DNA from: Bacillota bacterium | GTDB lineage: Bacteria > Bacillota > Clostridia > Oscillospirales > CAG-382 | NCBI GenBank assembly: GCA_029550965.1 | Contig: JAKPGJ010000006.1 | Coordinates: forward strand, 1-64,000 | Direction of reading: 5' to 3' | DNA: 64,000 nucleotides | Part shown: one piece after another, positions 10,460-22,542 of the stretch | How positions within the stretch are numbered: position 1 is the first letter of the stretch | Layout of the letters: each line of letters opens with the position of its first letter | The notes under the pieces: model-generated | The model's database searches: none | Told to the model about the DNA's origin: nothing | The model's input: the letters and a program-made list of their open reading frames with translations, nothing else | Made by a program: the position numbers and the translations under genes

Positions 10460-10945
10460 TTATTCAAATATACCGCTGATTTTGGTTTTTTCGATTGCCT
10501 GATGTAAAAGAAGCCCCAATATTCCGACTGAAATCAGCTCGCCCGCGCCGACGGTGATGAACATAAACCACATGGCGTCCTCCAGCTGATACGCGTATTT
10601 CAGAATAAACGGAACGGCGATGGTGTTCGAAAGAATCGGCGGCAGAACGGCTAAATATTTGTTCTTTCTGAAAAGATAAGTACCCACTGCGCCGATCAAG
10701 GTCGCGACGGAACCGAACAGAATGTCCCAGATTACGCAGCCGGTGATATAGTTGGCGATCATACAGCCGATAAACAGGCCCGGTATCGCGGCGGGCGTGA
10801 AAACCGGGAGAATGGTCAGCGCTTCGGAAAACCGAACCTGAATGACCTGGCTGGAAAGACCGAGCGCGCTTGCGAGTATTGTCATAACAACGTACAACGC
10901 CGCGACCAGCGCGCCTAAAACGAGGTTTTTTGTCCTTTTTTTCAT
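10460..10945 (-). CDS. queT: QueT-family queuosine precursor transporter
   Basis: Five-to-six TM QueT-type sequence (LVLGALVAALYVVMTILASALGLSSQVIQVRFSEALTILPVFTPAAIPGLFIGC); preQ1 riboswitch in leader. Confidence 0.9.
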   Translation of the reverse strand: MKKRTKNLVLGALVAALYVVMTILASALGLSSQVIQVRFSEALTILPVFTPAAIPGLFIGCMIANYITGCVIWDILFGSVATLIGAVGTYLFRKNKYLAVLPPILSNTIAVPFILKYAYQLEDAMWFMFITVGAGELISVGILGLLLHQAIEKTKISGIFE

Positions 10946-10951
10946 AAAAAA

Positions 10952-10994
10952 GCTCCTTTAGTTTTGTTTAAAGTGAGGAAGGTCTCGAACTCAC
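10952..10994 (-). promoter_or_regulatory. preQ1-I riboswitch upstream of queT
   Basis: Minus strand GTGAG-TTCGAGACCTTC-CTCAC-TTTAAACAAAACTAAAGGAG: short stem-loop plus A-rich ACTAA-GGAG pseudoknot/SD tail typical of preQ1-I, directly preceding queT. Confidence 0.87.
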
Positions 10995-11002
10995 TGACGG
11001 GT

Positions 11003-11031
11003 AGTTTAAATCTTTAAACGCAGTATGTCAA
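11003..11031 (-). promoter_or_regulatory. Sigma-A promoter of the queT transcript
   Basis: Minus strand TTGACA-N17-TAAACT; predicted TSS falls just upstream of the preQ1 aptamer. Confidence 0.65.
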
Positions 11032-11067
11032 GTATGAATCCTTCAATTTGTAAAGCATACTTGACAT
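11025..11067. repeat. 12-bp perfect inverted repeat in divergent promoter region
   Basis: ATGTCAAGTATG (11025-11036) and CATACTTGACAT (11056-11067) overlap the -35 boxes of both divergent promoters. Confidence 0.85.
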
Positions 11068-11089
11068 TTTGATTGTTGTGTGATACAAT
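11061..11089 (+). promoter_or_regulatory. Sigma-A promoter of the XRE regulator operon
   Basis: TTGACA-N17-TACAAT. Confidence 0.7.
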
Positions 11090-11133
11090 GGATGTAAAGT
11101 AAACTTTACAAAATGACAAAAATAGGATTTAAT

Positions 11134-11340
11134 ATGAAAAACAGACTTGAAGAATTGCGAAAGGCGAGCGGACTTCAGCAAGAGCAACTTGCTGAAGCAC
11201 TTCGGGTTTCAAGACAGACAATAAGTTCGATCGAGAACGGGAGGTATAATCCTTCTATTATTCTTGCTTTCAAAATCGCACGTTTTTTTGGAAAGACAAT
11301 CGAAGAAATCTTTATTTATTCGGAGGACGACGACGCATGA
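11134..11340 (+). CDS. Small XRE/Cro-CI-type HTH regulator
   Basis: MKNRLEELRKASGLQQEQLAEALRVSRQTISSIENGRYNPSIILAFKIARFF. Confidence 0.93.
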   Translation: MKNRLEELRKASGLQQEQLAEALRVSRQTISSIENGRYNPSIILAFKIARFFGKTIEEIFIYSEDDDA

Positions 11341-11756
11341 AAAAGAAAAAGATATGGTTTATCCTCGTAATGGCGCTCGGAATCGGAATCGCTTTGGCAG
11401 GGGAGTTTTTCATAAAAGGCGAGGAACTCAAAACGGTGTCCGGCTTGTGCATCGGAATCGGAGCGTGCCTGTTCGGGCTGAGCATTGCGAACCTGTTTCG
11501 GCTTCGTTTTGAGCAGAAGAACCCTGCGATAGCAAAAATAAAGGAAATTGAGGAAAAGGACGAGCGGAATATCGCCATAAGAAATTGCGCGAAAGCGAAA
11601 GCGGCGGATATTACCCAATACCTGATCATTCTTCTGACCTTTATCGCGATTTTGCTTCAAGCTCCGTTATGGATCGTATTCGTCGCAATCGGGGTTTATC
11701 TTTCTTACAATATACTGTCATTGTACTATATATCCAAATTCAGCAAAGAAATGTAA
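11337..11756 (+). CDS. Small integral membrane protein co-transcribed with the HTH regulator
   Basis: Overlaps the upstream stop codon; four predicted hydrophobic segments with KDERNIAIRNCAKAKAADI between them. Confidence 0.75.
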   Translation: MKKKKIWFILVMALGIGIALAGEFFIKGEELKTVSGLCIGIGACLFGLSIANLFRLRFEQKNPAIAKIKEIEEKDERNIAIRNCAKAKAADITQYLIILLTFIAILLQAPLWIVFVAIGVYLSYNILSLYYISKFSKEM

Positions 11757-11786
11757 AAAAGCGCCGCAGAAGTTCACTGCGGTGCT
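11755..11786 (-). terminator. serA terminator
   Basis: Minus strand GCACCGCAG-tgaactt-CTGCGGCGC-TTTTTT. Confidence 0.8.
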
Positions 11787-11800
11787 CATTCTATATCGAA

Positions 11801-12961
11801 CTAAACAATATTTACCCTTCTGATGCCCGGAATCGAGAGAATCTTCGCGGCAACCTCGTCGCCGACGGCGCTGTTGGTGTCGAATAAGGAAATCGCGTTG
11901 TTTCCCTTCGAGTGGCTCAACAGGCTTTCGATGTTGATGTTTACGCTCGACAAAGCGGTGGAGATCTGCGCGAGCATGTTCGGGATATTCTCGTGCAGAA
12001 CTACAACTCTGGTTACCGTCGTGCGGGGCAGGTTTATCTCCGGGTAGTTTACGCTGTTGCGGATGTTGCCGTTCTCAAGATAATCAATCATCTGCTGCGC
12101 CGCCATATACGCGCAGTTTTCCTCCGACTCGGGGGTAGAAGCGCCGAGGTGGGGAATGGCGATAACGCCCTCTACGCCGATTAAATCTTCGGTCGGGAAA
12201 TCGGTCACATAAGCCGCGACCTTGCCGCTGGCAAGCGATTCGATGATATCGGTCGTGTTGACGATGTCGTCTCTGGAAAGATTGATGATGCGGACGCCGT
12301 CCTTCATTTTCGCGATGGTTTCTTTGTTAATCATGTGCTTGGTCGAAGGAAGCGAGGGAACGTGCAGGGTGATATAATCGCTCTTTTCGTAGATTTCATC
12401 GTAATTTTCGGCTTTTCCGATCGCTCTGGACAGGCACCACGCCGCGTTGACGGTTATGTACGGGTCGCAGCCGATGACCTCCATGCCGAGCGCGCAGGCC
12501 GCGTTCGCGACCAGGCCGCCGATGGCGCCGAGACCGATTACGCCGAGCGTTTTGCCCTTGATTTCGGGACCCGCGAATTTGGACTTGCCCTTCTCGACCA
12601 GCTTGGTGAAGTTGGGCTGACCTTTCAGCGTCGCTACCCAGCTGACGCCGCCGATGATGTTTCTGGAAGCGAGCAGCAAAGCCGCGATGGTCAGCTCTTT
12701 TACGCCGTTCGCGTTGGCGCTGGGGGTGTTGAACACGACAATGCCCTTCTCCGAGCAGCGGTCAATCGGAATGTTGTCAACGCCCGCGCCCGCTCTCGCG
12801 ATGGCGCGCAGTCTGCCGCCGAACTCCATCTCGTGCAGGGAAGCCGAGCGGACAAGAATGCCGTCCGGATTCTCGCAGGATTCGGATAAATTGTATTTGC
12901 GGGGATCAAACAGGTCGGTACCTGTTTTGGATATTTTGTTGAGTAGTTTTATTTCTGTCAT
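11801..12961 (-). CDS. serA: D-3-phosphoglycerate dehydrogenase with C-terminal ACT domain
   Basis: ARAGAGVDNIPID, GKTLGVIGLGAIGGLVANAA, C-terminal ACT-like VLHENIPNMLAQISTALSSVNINIESL; upstream serC. Confidence 0.92.
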   Translation of the reverse strand: MTEIKLLNKISKTGTDLFDPRKYNLSESCENPDGILVRSASLHEMEFGGRLRAIARAGAGVDNIPIDRCSEKGIVVFNTPSANANGVKELTIAALLLASRNIIGGVSWVATLKGQPNFTKLVEKGKSKFAGPEIKGKTLGVIGLGAIGGLVANAACALGMEVIGCDPYITVNAAWCLSRAIGKAENYDEIYEKSDYITLHVPSLPSTKHMINKETIAKMKDGVRIINLSRDDIVNTTDIIESLASGKVAAYVTDFPTEDLIGVEGVIAIPHLGASTPESEENCAYMAAQQMIDYLENGNIRNSVNYPEINLPRTTVTRVVVLHENIPNMLAQISTALSSVNINIESLLSHSKGNNAISLFDTNSAVGDEVAAKILSIPGIRRVNIV

Positions 12962-12994
12962 GCTGTCAACCTCTCTCAAATTTTTACCGGCTTT

Positions 12995-14080
12995 TTACTG
13001 TTTGTTCTCGGCTTCGAATTTCGCCATGAACTCGACCAGCTTCTTTACGCCTTCGATGGGCATCGCGTTGTAGATGGAAGCTCTCATTCCGCCGACGGAG
13101 CGGTGACCTTTCAGGTTCACAAAGCCCGCGGCTTTCGCTTCGGCGCAGAACTTCTTATCCAGTTCTTCGCTTCCGGTTACGAAGCAGACGTTCATGCGCG
13201 AGCGGAACTCTTTCTGCGCTGTCGCTTTGAAGAGCTTCGACTGGTCCAGGTAATCGTACAGAATGGCGGCTTTTTCGCGGTTTATTTTCTCCATCGCCTC
13301 AAGGCCGCCCAATTCCAAAATCCACTCGAACACAAGTCCGGCGATATAAATCGAATAGCAGGGCGGCGTGTTGTACATCGAGCCGTTGTCCGCCTGAACC
13401 TTGTAGTCCAGCATCACCGGCGTTTCCGGACGCGCGTTCCCGATCAAATCCTCGCGCACGATGACGACCGTAACGCCTGCCGGACCCATGTTCTTCTGGG
13501 CGCCGGCGTATATCAGACCGAACCTGGTCACGTCAATCGGCGCCGACAGGATATAGGAGGACATATCGGCTACCAGCGGGATGCCGCCGGTCTCGGGTAT
13601 ATAATGAAAAGTGGTTCCGTATATGGTATTGTTGTAGCAGATATGCACATAGTCCGCGTCGGGGGAAAACTTGTCTACATAAGGAACATACGAAAAGTTT
13701 TTGTCCTTCGAGCTGGCGAGCACGTTTACCTCGCCGTATTTTGCCGCCTCGTCGGCGGCTTTCTTTGAGAACTGTCCGCTGATGATGTAATCGGCTTTTC
13801 TATGTTTATTCATCAGGTTGAGGGGAACCGCGGCAAACTGCGTCGTAGCCCCGCCCTGCAGAAACAGCACTTTATAATTGTCTGGAATGTTCATCAGTTT
13901 ACGGAGATTCTGCTCTGCGTTTGCAATAATTTCTTCGTAAGCAGGCGACCGGTGGCTCATCTCCATCACTGACATTCCGCTGCCCTTGTAGTCGGTCATT
14001 TCTTTGGCGGCTCTTTCCAGCACGGGCAAGGGGAGCATGGACGGACCTGCCGAAAAATTATAAACGCGATTCATTTTCAT
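12995..14080 (-). CDS. serC: Phosphoserine aminotransferase
   Basis: RVYNFSAGPSMLPLPVLE...MEMSHRSPAYE...GLIYAGAQKNMGPAG. Confidence 0.97.
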   Translation of the reverse strand: MKMNRVYNFSAGPSMLPLPVLERAAKEMTDYKGSGMSVMEMSHRSPAYEEIIANAEQNLRKLMNIPDNYKVLFLQGGATTQFAAVPLNLMNKHRKADYIISGQFSKKAADEAAKYGEVNVLASSKDKNFSYVPYVDKFSPDADYVHICYNNTIYGTTFHYIPETGGIPLVADMSSYILSAPIDVTRFGLIYAGAQKNMGPAGVTVVIVREDLIGNARPETPVMLDYKVQADNGSMYNTPPCYSIYIAGLVFEWILELGGLEAMEKINREKAAILYDYLDQSKLFKATAQKEFRSRMNVCFVTGSEELDKKFCAEAKAAGFVNLKGHRSVGGMRASIYNAMPIEGVKKLVEFMAKFEAENKQ

Positions 14081-14283
14081 TCCTCTTTCCAGTTATAATA
14101 TTATTACTTATGATACAGCAATTGAAGTTTTTAGTCAATGTTTTTTTGCATAAATATACTTATTCAATTCACAAATCTACGGTCGTATTGTTAAAATTCG
14201 ACAGCTATCCTTTAAAAAAAACAAAACCCGACGAAATATCCTACTGGTATTAAGTACTACTTTCCAAGATAAAAGAATATGTA

Positions 14284-14312
14284 TTGACATTGCTTTTTTG
14301 ACGGTTTATAAT
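14284..14312 (+). promoter_or_regulatory. Sigma-A promoter of the wzz/BY-kinase genes
   Basis: TTGACA-N17-TATAAT. Confidence 0.8.
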
Positions 14313-14343
14313 AGACAAGTATTAATGATGTGGGAGGTATCAA

Positions 14344-15051
14344 ATGGAGTTTACTTACGAGAAGTTCTTTAAATTAATTAAGGAACATTTGATTGTGATA
14401 CTGGCCGGCGGCATTCTGTGCTTTGCGGCAGCTTTTGCGTATTCCAAGTTCATGATAGATCCGGTATATTACTCGCAGTCGAAGATTGGCATTCAATCCG
14501 AGAAGCAGATCAGTCCGGCCAATCCGACCGTCGAGATCAACTATGCGAGAATGATTGTTTCTTCATACCTTGAAATACTGGATTCGCATGATTTTTACGA
14601 GCAGGTTTATCAAAGCATCCCGGACGAGTACAAGCCCAGCTCTCCGGAGGAGCTTCGGAAAAACACATCTTTGACCATTAAAGACAACACAGAGGTTATT
14701 CAGATACAGTACAACAGCACGGACAGAGATAAAGTTCAGTTCGTAACATCAAAAATCGTAGAAAAAATCTGCACGTACACCCCGCTCACAGAGAGCTACA
14801 AGGCGAACGTCAGCATTTACGAAAGCGCCACTGCCCCGAAAGTTTCCAACGATAATATCACGCTGTTTTCCATCGTCGGATTCGTGCTCGGCATCGTCAT
14901 CGTATTTGTCATCGTATTGCTGAAGGATATGCTGGACACGCGCGTAAAAACCGTCAACGACCTCAAAGAGCGATACAATGTGCCGGTTCTCGGAGCAATA
15001 CCGACTTTCAAGGGGAAAAAGCTAAGGAGGGAGGACAATTTAGATGGCTGA
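14344..15051 (+). CDS. Wzz/YveK-type polysaccharide co-polymerase / BY-kinase modulator
   Basis: N- and C-terminal TM segments flanking extracellular domain, RVKTVNDLKERYNVPVLGAIP. Confidence 0.88.
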   Translation: MEFTYEKFFKLIKEHLIVILAGGILCFAAAFAYSKFMIDPVYYSQSKIGIQSEKQISPANPTVEINYARMIVSSYLEILDSHDFYEQVYQSIPDEYKPSSPEELRKNTSLTIKDNTEVIQIQYNSTDRDKVQFVTSKIVEKICTYTPLTESYKANVSIYESATAPKVSNDNITLFSIVGFVLGIVIVFVIVLLKDMLDTRVKTVNDLKERYNVPVLGAIPTFKGKKLRREDNLDG

Positions 15052-15784
15052 AGAGCAGAAAGGCAGCGGCCGAGTTGCGTTTGACTATTCTTACGGCAAC
15101 AGCGAACTTTTCAGCGTTCAGGAAGCCTATAAGGCGATTCGAACCAACATCATACTTTCCGTCATCAAGGACGGCTGTAAGAAGATCGTCGTAACCAGCT
15201 CGCTGCAGGCCGAAGGAAAATCCACGACCTCCGTCAACATCGCCATTTCGCTGGCGCAGGCGTTCAACAAAGTGCTGTTCATCGACTGCGACCTGCGTCT
15301 TTCAAAGGTGCATAAAGCGCTCGGAATTGCAAGAGACCCCGGAATCACCAATATTTTAAGCGGTCTTGCTTCTATAGAGGAGTCCATTCAGCCGACGAAG
15401 TTTGAGAACCTTTTCGTCATTCCCGCCGGCATTCCGGCGCCGAACCCCTCCGAGATGCTGGCAAGCGCGAAGATGCAGCTGCTTCTCTCCAAACTCGAGA
15501 CCAAGTTTGATTATATTATCATGGATACGCCGCCGATCAACATTGTTTCGGACGCGCTGCCGCTCGCGAAGATTGCCGACGGCGTCATACTGGTCGTCAG
15601 AAGCCGGGTGACCACCTACGCCGACCTGGACAAAGCGGTAAAGGCGCTTCAGTTTATCGACGCGAAAATCATCGGCATGATTCTGAACGATTCGGCTGAA
15701 GAGAAAAACAAGCATTACAAGAACAACCGCTACGGTTACGGCTACGGCTACGGTTATAGCGGATATAACGAAAAAACGCGATAA
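15044..15784 (+). CDS. CpsD/CapB-family tyrosine kinase with Tyr-rich tail
   Basis: EAYKAIRTNI, Walker A-like SLQAEGKSTTSVN, LFIDCDLR, DYIIMDTPP; C-terminal YGYGYGYGYSGY. Confidence 0.92.
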   Translation: MAEEQKGSGRVAFDYSYGNSELFSVQEAYKAIRTNIILSVIKDGCKKIVVTSSLQAEGKSTTSVNIAISLAQAFNKVLFIDCDLRLSKVHKALGIARDPGITNILSGLASIEESIQPTKFENLFVIPAGIPAPNPSEMLASAKMQLLLSKLETKFDYIIMDTPPINIVSDALPLAKIADGVILVVRSRVTTYADLDKAVKALQFIDAKIIGMILNDSAEEKNKHYKNNRYGYGYGYGYSGYNEKTR

Positions 15785-15792
15785 AAACAAAC

Positions 15793-15820
15793 AGCGGACA
15801 GCTTTTGCTGTCCGCTTTAT
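15793..15820 (+). terminator. Convergent terminator
   Basis: AGCGGACAGC-TTTT-GCTGTCCGCT-TTATTTTTATTT. Confidence 0.8.
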
Positions 15821-15822
15821 TT

Positions 15823-16845
15823 TTATTTCCAGCCGGTGATGGAGCGTATTTTTTTGACCAGCAGCTTGGAAACGCGCATGTTCGCTCTGGTGTTCGGATG
15901 CCCGTTCGCGCCGGTTTCGCCGGGCATTTGGTTGATGCTCTCCACATACAGAAAGTGCACTTTCTCGTCGGTTTTGTTGCGTATCCTGACCGCTTCCTTA
16001 ATGGCGGGGACATACTTGTCGTTCATCATACCGTAAACCCAAATAATCTGCGCTTCCGGGTAAACGCCGCGAATGTCTTTAAGAAATTCTACGGCGGCCT
16101 CGGTAAAGGTCTGGTCGGGCACCGCTCCGCCGACATCGTTCGTGCCGGCGTTAATCACGACCACGTTCGGCGTCCATAACGAAAAATCCCAGGGTTCTCC
16201 CGCGCGGGAAGCGTACCGGAAGAAAATCGGAATCTCATTGTCCTTCTCGCCGTTGCAGTTGCAGACGATTCCCTTGCCGGATATGCAGATATAGCGCGCG
16301 TCCGCGTCCAGTTCCTTCGCGGTGAAATACGCGTACGTCATCGTGCTGTCCTGCTGGTAGGTATGGTAAGTAGTCTCGCTCGGTTCGGCGATCACCCCGT
16401 ACCCGCAGGTGATGGAATCCCCGTAAAATTCGATTTTACGCGGCTTGTCGAAAGGCGGAGCCATAAACTTCTGGTCTTTGCCGAAAAGGCTGATATCTTT
16501 AAAAAGAAGCGGAATCTCGCCCTCGGTGATTCGCAGCACCGTGACCCTGTGCCGCTTTTCGGGCAGGTTTTCATAAATAATCTTTTCTTTGCCGGTCGAA
16601 ACCGCAAAGCGCTGTTCCTTCCCGTCGACGAACACCTTGACGTATGCCGGTTCGTCGCAGGTAAACTCCCCGAACGACAGGATAAAGCCGCTTCCGAAGA
16701 AATTAAAGCTAATGCCGCTGTTGGACCAATCAAACGCAAGGCAGTCTTTTTTAACGGTATGGCGCCCCAAAATGCGCACGTACTTCCCGTTGTCCTCGCT
16801 GAGTTTGATCACGCCGTCTCCAAAAACGGGCAGTCTTCTTTCCAT
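15823..16845 (-). CDS. SGNH/GDSL esterase, CE2-like acetyl esterase
   Basis: N-terminal jelly-roll-like domain, FYGDSITCGYG, INAGTNDVGG, GANGHPN. Confidence 0.82.
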   Translation of the reverse strand: MERRLPVFGDGVIKLSEDNGKYVRILGRHTVKKDCLAFDWSNSGISFNFFGSGFILSFGEFTCDEPAYVKVFVDGKEQRFAVSTGKEKIIYENLPEKRHRVTVLRITEGEIPLLFKDISLFGKDQKFMAPPFDKPRKIEFYGDSITCGYGVIAEPSETTYHTYQQDSTMTYAYFTAKELDADARYICISGKGIVCNCNGEKDNEIPIFFRYASRAGEPWDFSLWTPNVVVINAGTNDVGGAVPDQTFTEAAVEFLKDIRGVYPEAQIIWVYGMMNDKYVPAIKEAVRIRNKTDEKVHFLYVESINQMPGETGANGHPNTRANMRVSKLLVKKIRSITGWK

Positions 16846-16895
16846 TTTTTATTTCCCCCACTCTCATCCTAAGGGGAAATATAACATATTTTTAA

Positions 16896-19403
<2,508 letters not shown>

Positions 19404-19406
19404 ATA

Positions 19407-20684
19407 TTAACCTCTTCTTGTGATTTCGTTTCTTCGAAGGAACAGCAAAAACATATTCGGTAAAATCATCAGGCCGTTGAAGATGTCCGCGATGTCCCAT
19501 ATCAGCCGCACCGAAGCGATCGCGCCGAAAAACGCCGCAGCGACCGAGAGAACGCGGTAGAGCGTAAGAAAGATTTTCTTGTCGGTTAAAAACAGGATGC
19601 ACCCTTCGCTGTAAAAGCACCAGCTGATCATCGAAGCGTAGGCGAACACCGTGAGCAGAACCGCGAGCAGCGGTTTTCCGATTCTGCCGAAGCATTGCGC
19701 GAAAAGCGCTCCGATGTCTTCGGTGCCGGCGCAGAGCAGAAGAACGCCGGTCAGCGTCGTCACCACGAAGGTGTCGATGAAGATTTCCATTATGCCCCAC
19801 ATGCCCTGCGTATGCGGGGTGGCGTCCTCGGCGGCGGTGTGCGCGATCGGCGAGGAACCTATGCCGGCTTCGTTCGAGAAAACGCCGCGCGCGAAACCCA
19901 CTTTGATCGCCTGCGAAATCATCGCGCCGGAGATGCCGCCGGCCGCCGCTTTGATTCCGAACGCTTCTTTGAAAATCCGAGCGAAAGCGTCCGGCAGCCC
20001 GCTTCTGTGAAGCAGGATGATGTACACGGCGCAAAGCAGGTAAATTAGCGAAACCAGCGGAACGATGACGGCGCTGACGCCGGCGATTTTCTTCTGTCCG
20101 CCGAAGATGATAACCGCGAAGAAGAAGGCGAGCAACGCCGCCGTCAGAAGCGGCGGGAAGCCGATGCCGCTCATGATGACCGCGACCGAGTTGGTCTGGG
20201 CGAGGTTGCCCGCGCCGACCGAGGCGCCCAAACAGAAAACGCAGAACAAAACCGCCAGTCGTTTGTACCCCAATTCTTTCAGGCAGTACATCGCGCCGCC
20301 GGCAAACCCGTTTTCGGTCTTTACCCGGTGATTGAGCGTGATATACACCTCGGCGTATTTCGTCATCATGCCGAAAAAACCGCTCAGCCACATCCAGAAA
20401 AGACTGCCCGCGCCGCCGGCCGCGATCGCGTAGCTGACGCCGATGATGCTGCCCACGCCGACGGTGCCGCCGACGGCGGTCGCGACCGCCATAAAGGGGC
20501 TGACCCCGTTGTTTTGATTCGCGCGCCCGAGCGAGCCGAACGTCCCGCGCACAATTTCCCGGATTCCCCGTATCGGGAACCAGCCGGACTTTACCGTAAA
20601 GTACACGCCCACCGAAAGGATGATTCCGATGGTCGGCATGCCCCAGACTATGTTTTTGACTGCCTCGATGATCAAGCGCATCAT
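19407..20684 (-). CDS. Sodium:alanine/glycine symporter (AGCS family)
   Basis: AVGGTVGVGSIIGVSYAI, GFARGVFSNEAGIGSSPIAHTAA. Confidence 0.94.
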   Translation of the reverse strand: MMRLIIEAVKNIVWGMPTIGIILSVGVYFTVKSGWFPIRGIREIVRGTFGSLGRANQNNGVSPFMAVATAVGGTVGVGSIIGVSYAIAAGGAGSLFWMWLSGFFGMMTKYAEVYITLNHRVKTENGFAGGAMYCLKELGYKRLAVLFCVFCLGASVGAGNLAQTNSVAVIMSGIGFPPLLTAALLAFFFAVIIFGGQKKIAGVSAVIVPLVSLIYLLCAVYIILLHRSGLPDAFARIFKEAFGIKAAAGGISGAMISQAIKVGFARGVFSNEAGIGSSPIAHTAAEDATPHTQGMWGIMEIFIDTFVVTTLTGVLLLCAGTEDIGALFAQCFGRIGKPLLAVLLTVFAYASMISWCFYSEGCILFLTDKKIFLTLYRVLSVAAAFFGAIASVRLIWDIADIFNGLMILPNMFLLFLRRNEITRRG

Positions 20685-20862
20685 TCCTATGCTTTTAGCC
20701 GCTTTTGATATACGGATGTTAGTAAATGTATATGAAAACAGACAGGCTTTATTACTTGACGCTTACAAAATTCGGAAAGGTAAAAACTTTTTTTGCTTCA
20801 TTCTTTCATATTCGGCAGTTTTATGATAAAATAAGAAAAAAGACAAAAAAGCAGGTGCTGAT

Positions 20863-21615
20863 ATGAAAACCGCGATTATCACCGGCGCATCTTCCGGACT
20901 TGGAAGAGAATACTTTAAGGTTTTGACGGAAATATACCCGGATATCGAGGAGTTCTGGCTCGTCGCGCGGCGGGAGAACCGGCTAAGAGAGCTTGCCGAG
21001 AGCGTTCCGAACGCGAAATGCCTGATTCTTCCGCTGGATTTGACCAAAACCGAAGCGGTCGAGCTTTACAGGCAAAAGCTTGAAGAGAAAAAGCCCGAAG
21101 TGGAAATCCTGATCTGCAACGCGGGCTTCGGAAAGCTCGGCGACGCCGTTGACATTCCGGTCGTGGACCAGACGGACATGGTTACGCTCAACTGCACCGC
21201 GCTGACCGCCGTCACGCTGCTGACCATTCCGTATATGAAAAAAGGGTCGTCCATTATCGAAGTCGCGTCCATCGCCGCGTTTTCCCCGACGCCGAGAATG
21301 ACGGTTTACAGTTCTACCAAGGCTTATGTGCTGTCTTTTGCGCGAGGTCTGCGGCGCGAGCTGAAGGAGAAGGGCATCAACGTGCTTGCCGTCTGCCCCG
21401 GGCCGATGGACACCGAGTTTTTCGACGTTGCGGACGCCAAAGGCCGATCGAAACTTTTACAGATCATGCCCCGCTGCAGCGTGCGGGAGGTTGCCTACCG
21501 TTCCGTTGTTCAAGCGCGGAAGGGCAAGGGCGTTTACACAAATAAATCCATCTACAAGTTTTACAGGATTCTGACAAAGCTTCTGCCGGACAGCGTTACC
21601 ATGCGGAAGCTGTAA
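20863..21615 (+). CDS. Short-chain dehydrogenase/reductase
   Basis: TGASSGLGREYF, CNAGFG, YSSTKAYVLSFARGLRRELK (YxxxK). Confidence 0.94.
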   Translation: MKTAIITGASSGLGREYFKVLTEIYPDIEEFWLVARRENRLRELAESVPNAKCLILPLDLTKTEAVELYRQKLEEKKPEVEILICNAGFGKLGDAVDIPVVDQTDMVTLNCTALTAVTLLTIPYMKKGSSIIEVASIAAFSPTPRMTVYSSTKAYVLSFARGLRRELKEKGINVLAVCPGPMDTEFFDVADAKGRSKLLQIMPRCSVREVAYRSVVQARKGKGVYTNKSIYKFYRILTKLLPDSVTMRKL

Positions 21616-21630
21616 GTTTGGTGTTTTTAT

Positions 21631-22437
21631 ATGGTGATTGATTTTCATACGCATATTTTCCCGGACAAGCTGGCGGAAAAGGCAATTGCAAAACTTTCGG
21701 CTATCGGCGGCATCCCCGCGCTTTCCGACGGAAAGGCGGACGGGCTTTTAAAATGCATGCAGGAGGACGGAATCGACATATCCGTTGTGCTCAACGTGGC
21801 GACCAACGTCGAGCAGGTCGAAAACGTCAACAGGTTCGCGGCGTTTATCAAAGAACACTATCCGAACCTTATCCCCTTCGGCTCTCTTCACCCGCAGAGC
21901 GAAAACCCGAGAAAAATTGTCAAAGCGCTCAAAGACGGCGGAATCAAGGGCATAAAACTGCACCCCGATTACGTCGAAACGCAGGTGGACGACGAGCGTT
22001 TTGCGCCGGTTTTCGCGGCGGCGGACGAGTTCGACATGCCGGTGGTCATCCACGCGGGCTGGGATTTCAAGTCGCCCGACCATGTGCACGCTTCCGCGGA
22101 CGCGATTTTGAAAGTAATCGGGCGTTTTCCGAACCTGAAGCTGGTCTGCGCGCATTTCGGCTGCAACCGGTTCTGGGACGACGTCGTCAAAAAGCTGTGC
22201 GGGAAAAATCTTTACTTCGATACCGCTATTGCCTGCGAACGGTTCGGCATGAAAAGAGAAACCGCGGAGACCATCATCAAAAACCACGACGACGAAAAAA
22301 TCCTTTTCGGTTCCGATATGCCCTGGTGCAGAGCGCAAGAGGTGCTTCGGTTCATCGACTCGCTGGACATTCCGGGCGAACAGAAGGAAAAAATCTATTA
22401 TAAAAACGCGAAAAAGCTGTTGGGTCTGCCGGCGTAG
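21631..22437 (+). CDS. Amidohydrolase (metal-dependent TIM-barrel hydrolase)
   Basis: VIDFHTHIFPDKLAEKA...GIKLHP...VIHAGWD...ILFGSDMPWC. Confidence 0.92.
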   Translation: MVIDFHTHIFPDKLAEKAIAKLSAIGGIPALSDGKADGLLKCMQEDGIDISVVLNVATNVEQVENVNRFAAFIKEHYPNLIPFGSLHPQSENPRKIVKALKDGGIKGIKLHPDYVETQVDDERFAPVFAAADEFDMPVVIHAGWDFKSPDHVHASADAILKVIGRFPNLKLVCAHFGCNRFWDDVVKKLCGKNLYFDTAIACERFGMKRETAETIIKNHDDEKILFGSDMPWCRAQEVLRFIDSLDIPGEQKEKIYYKNAKKLLGLPA

Positions 22438-22542
22438 CAGTTGTGTAAAATTTTTTTGATGACCAGCGCATACGTTGACTTTTGCATATGATTGTGCTAA
22501 AATTTATCAATCTATTAGAGGAACTGTTTGAAGGGATAAGCT

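Noticed and set aside
10978-10996. T-loop-like GTTCGAGACC on the minus strand resembling a tRNA T-arm
   Set aside because: No acceptor, D or anticodon arms surround it; the sequence fits the preQ1-I aptamer hairpin with ACTAAAGGAG tail upstream of queT.
14081-14283. Possible T-box or other riboswitch in the serC leader
   Set aside because: No GGTGGTACCGCG-like T-box sequence or other recognisable aptamer core on the minus strand.
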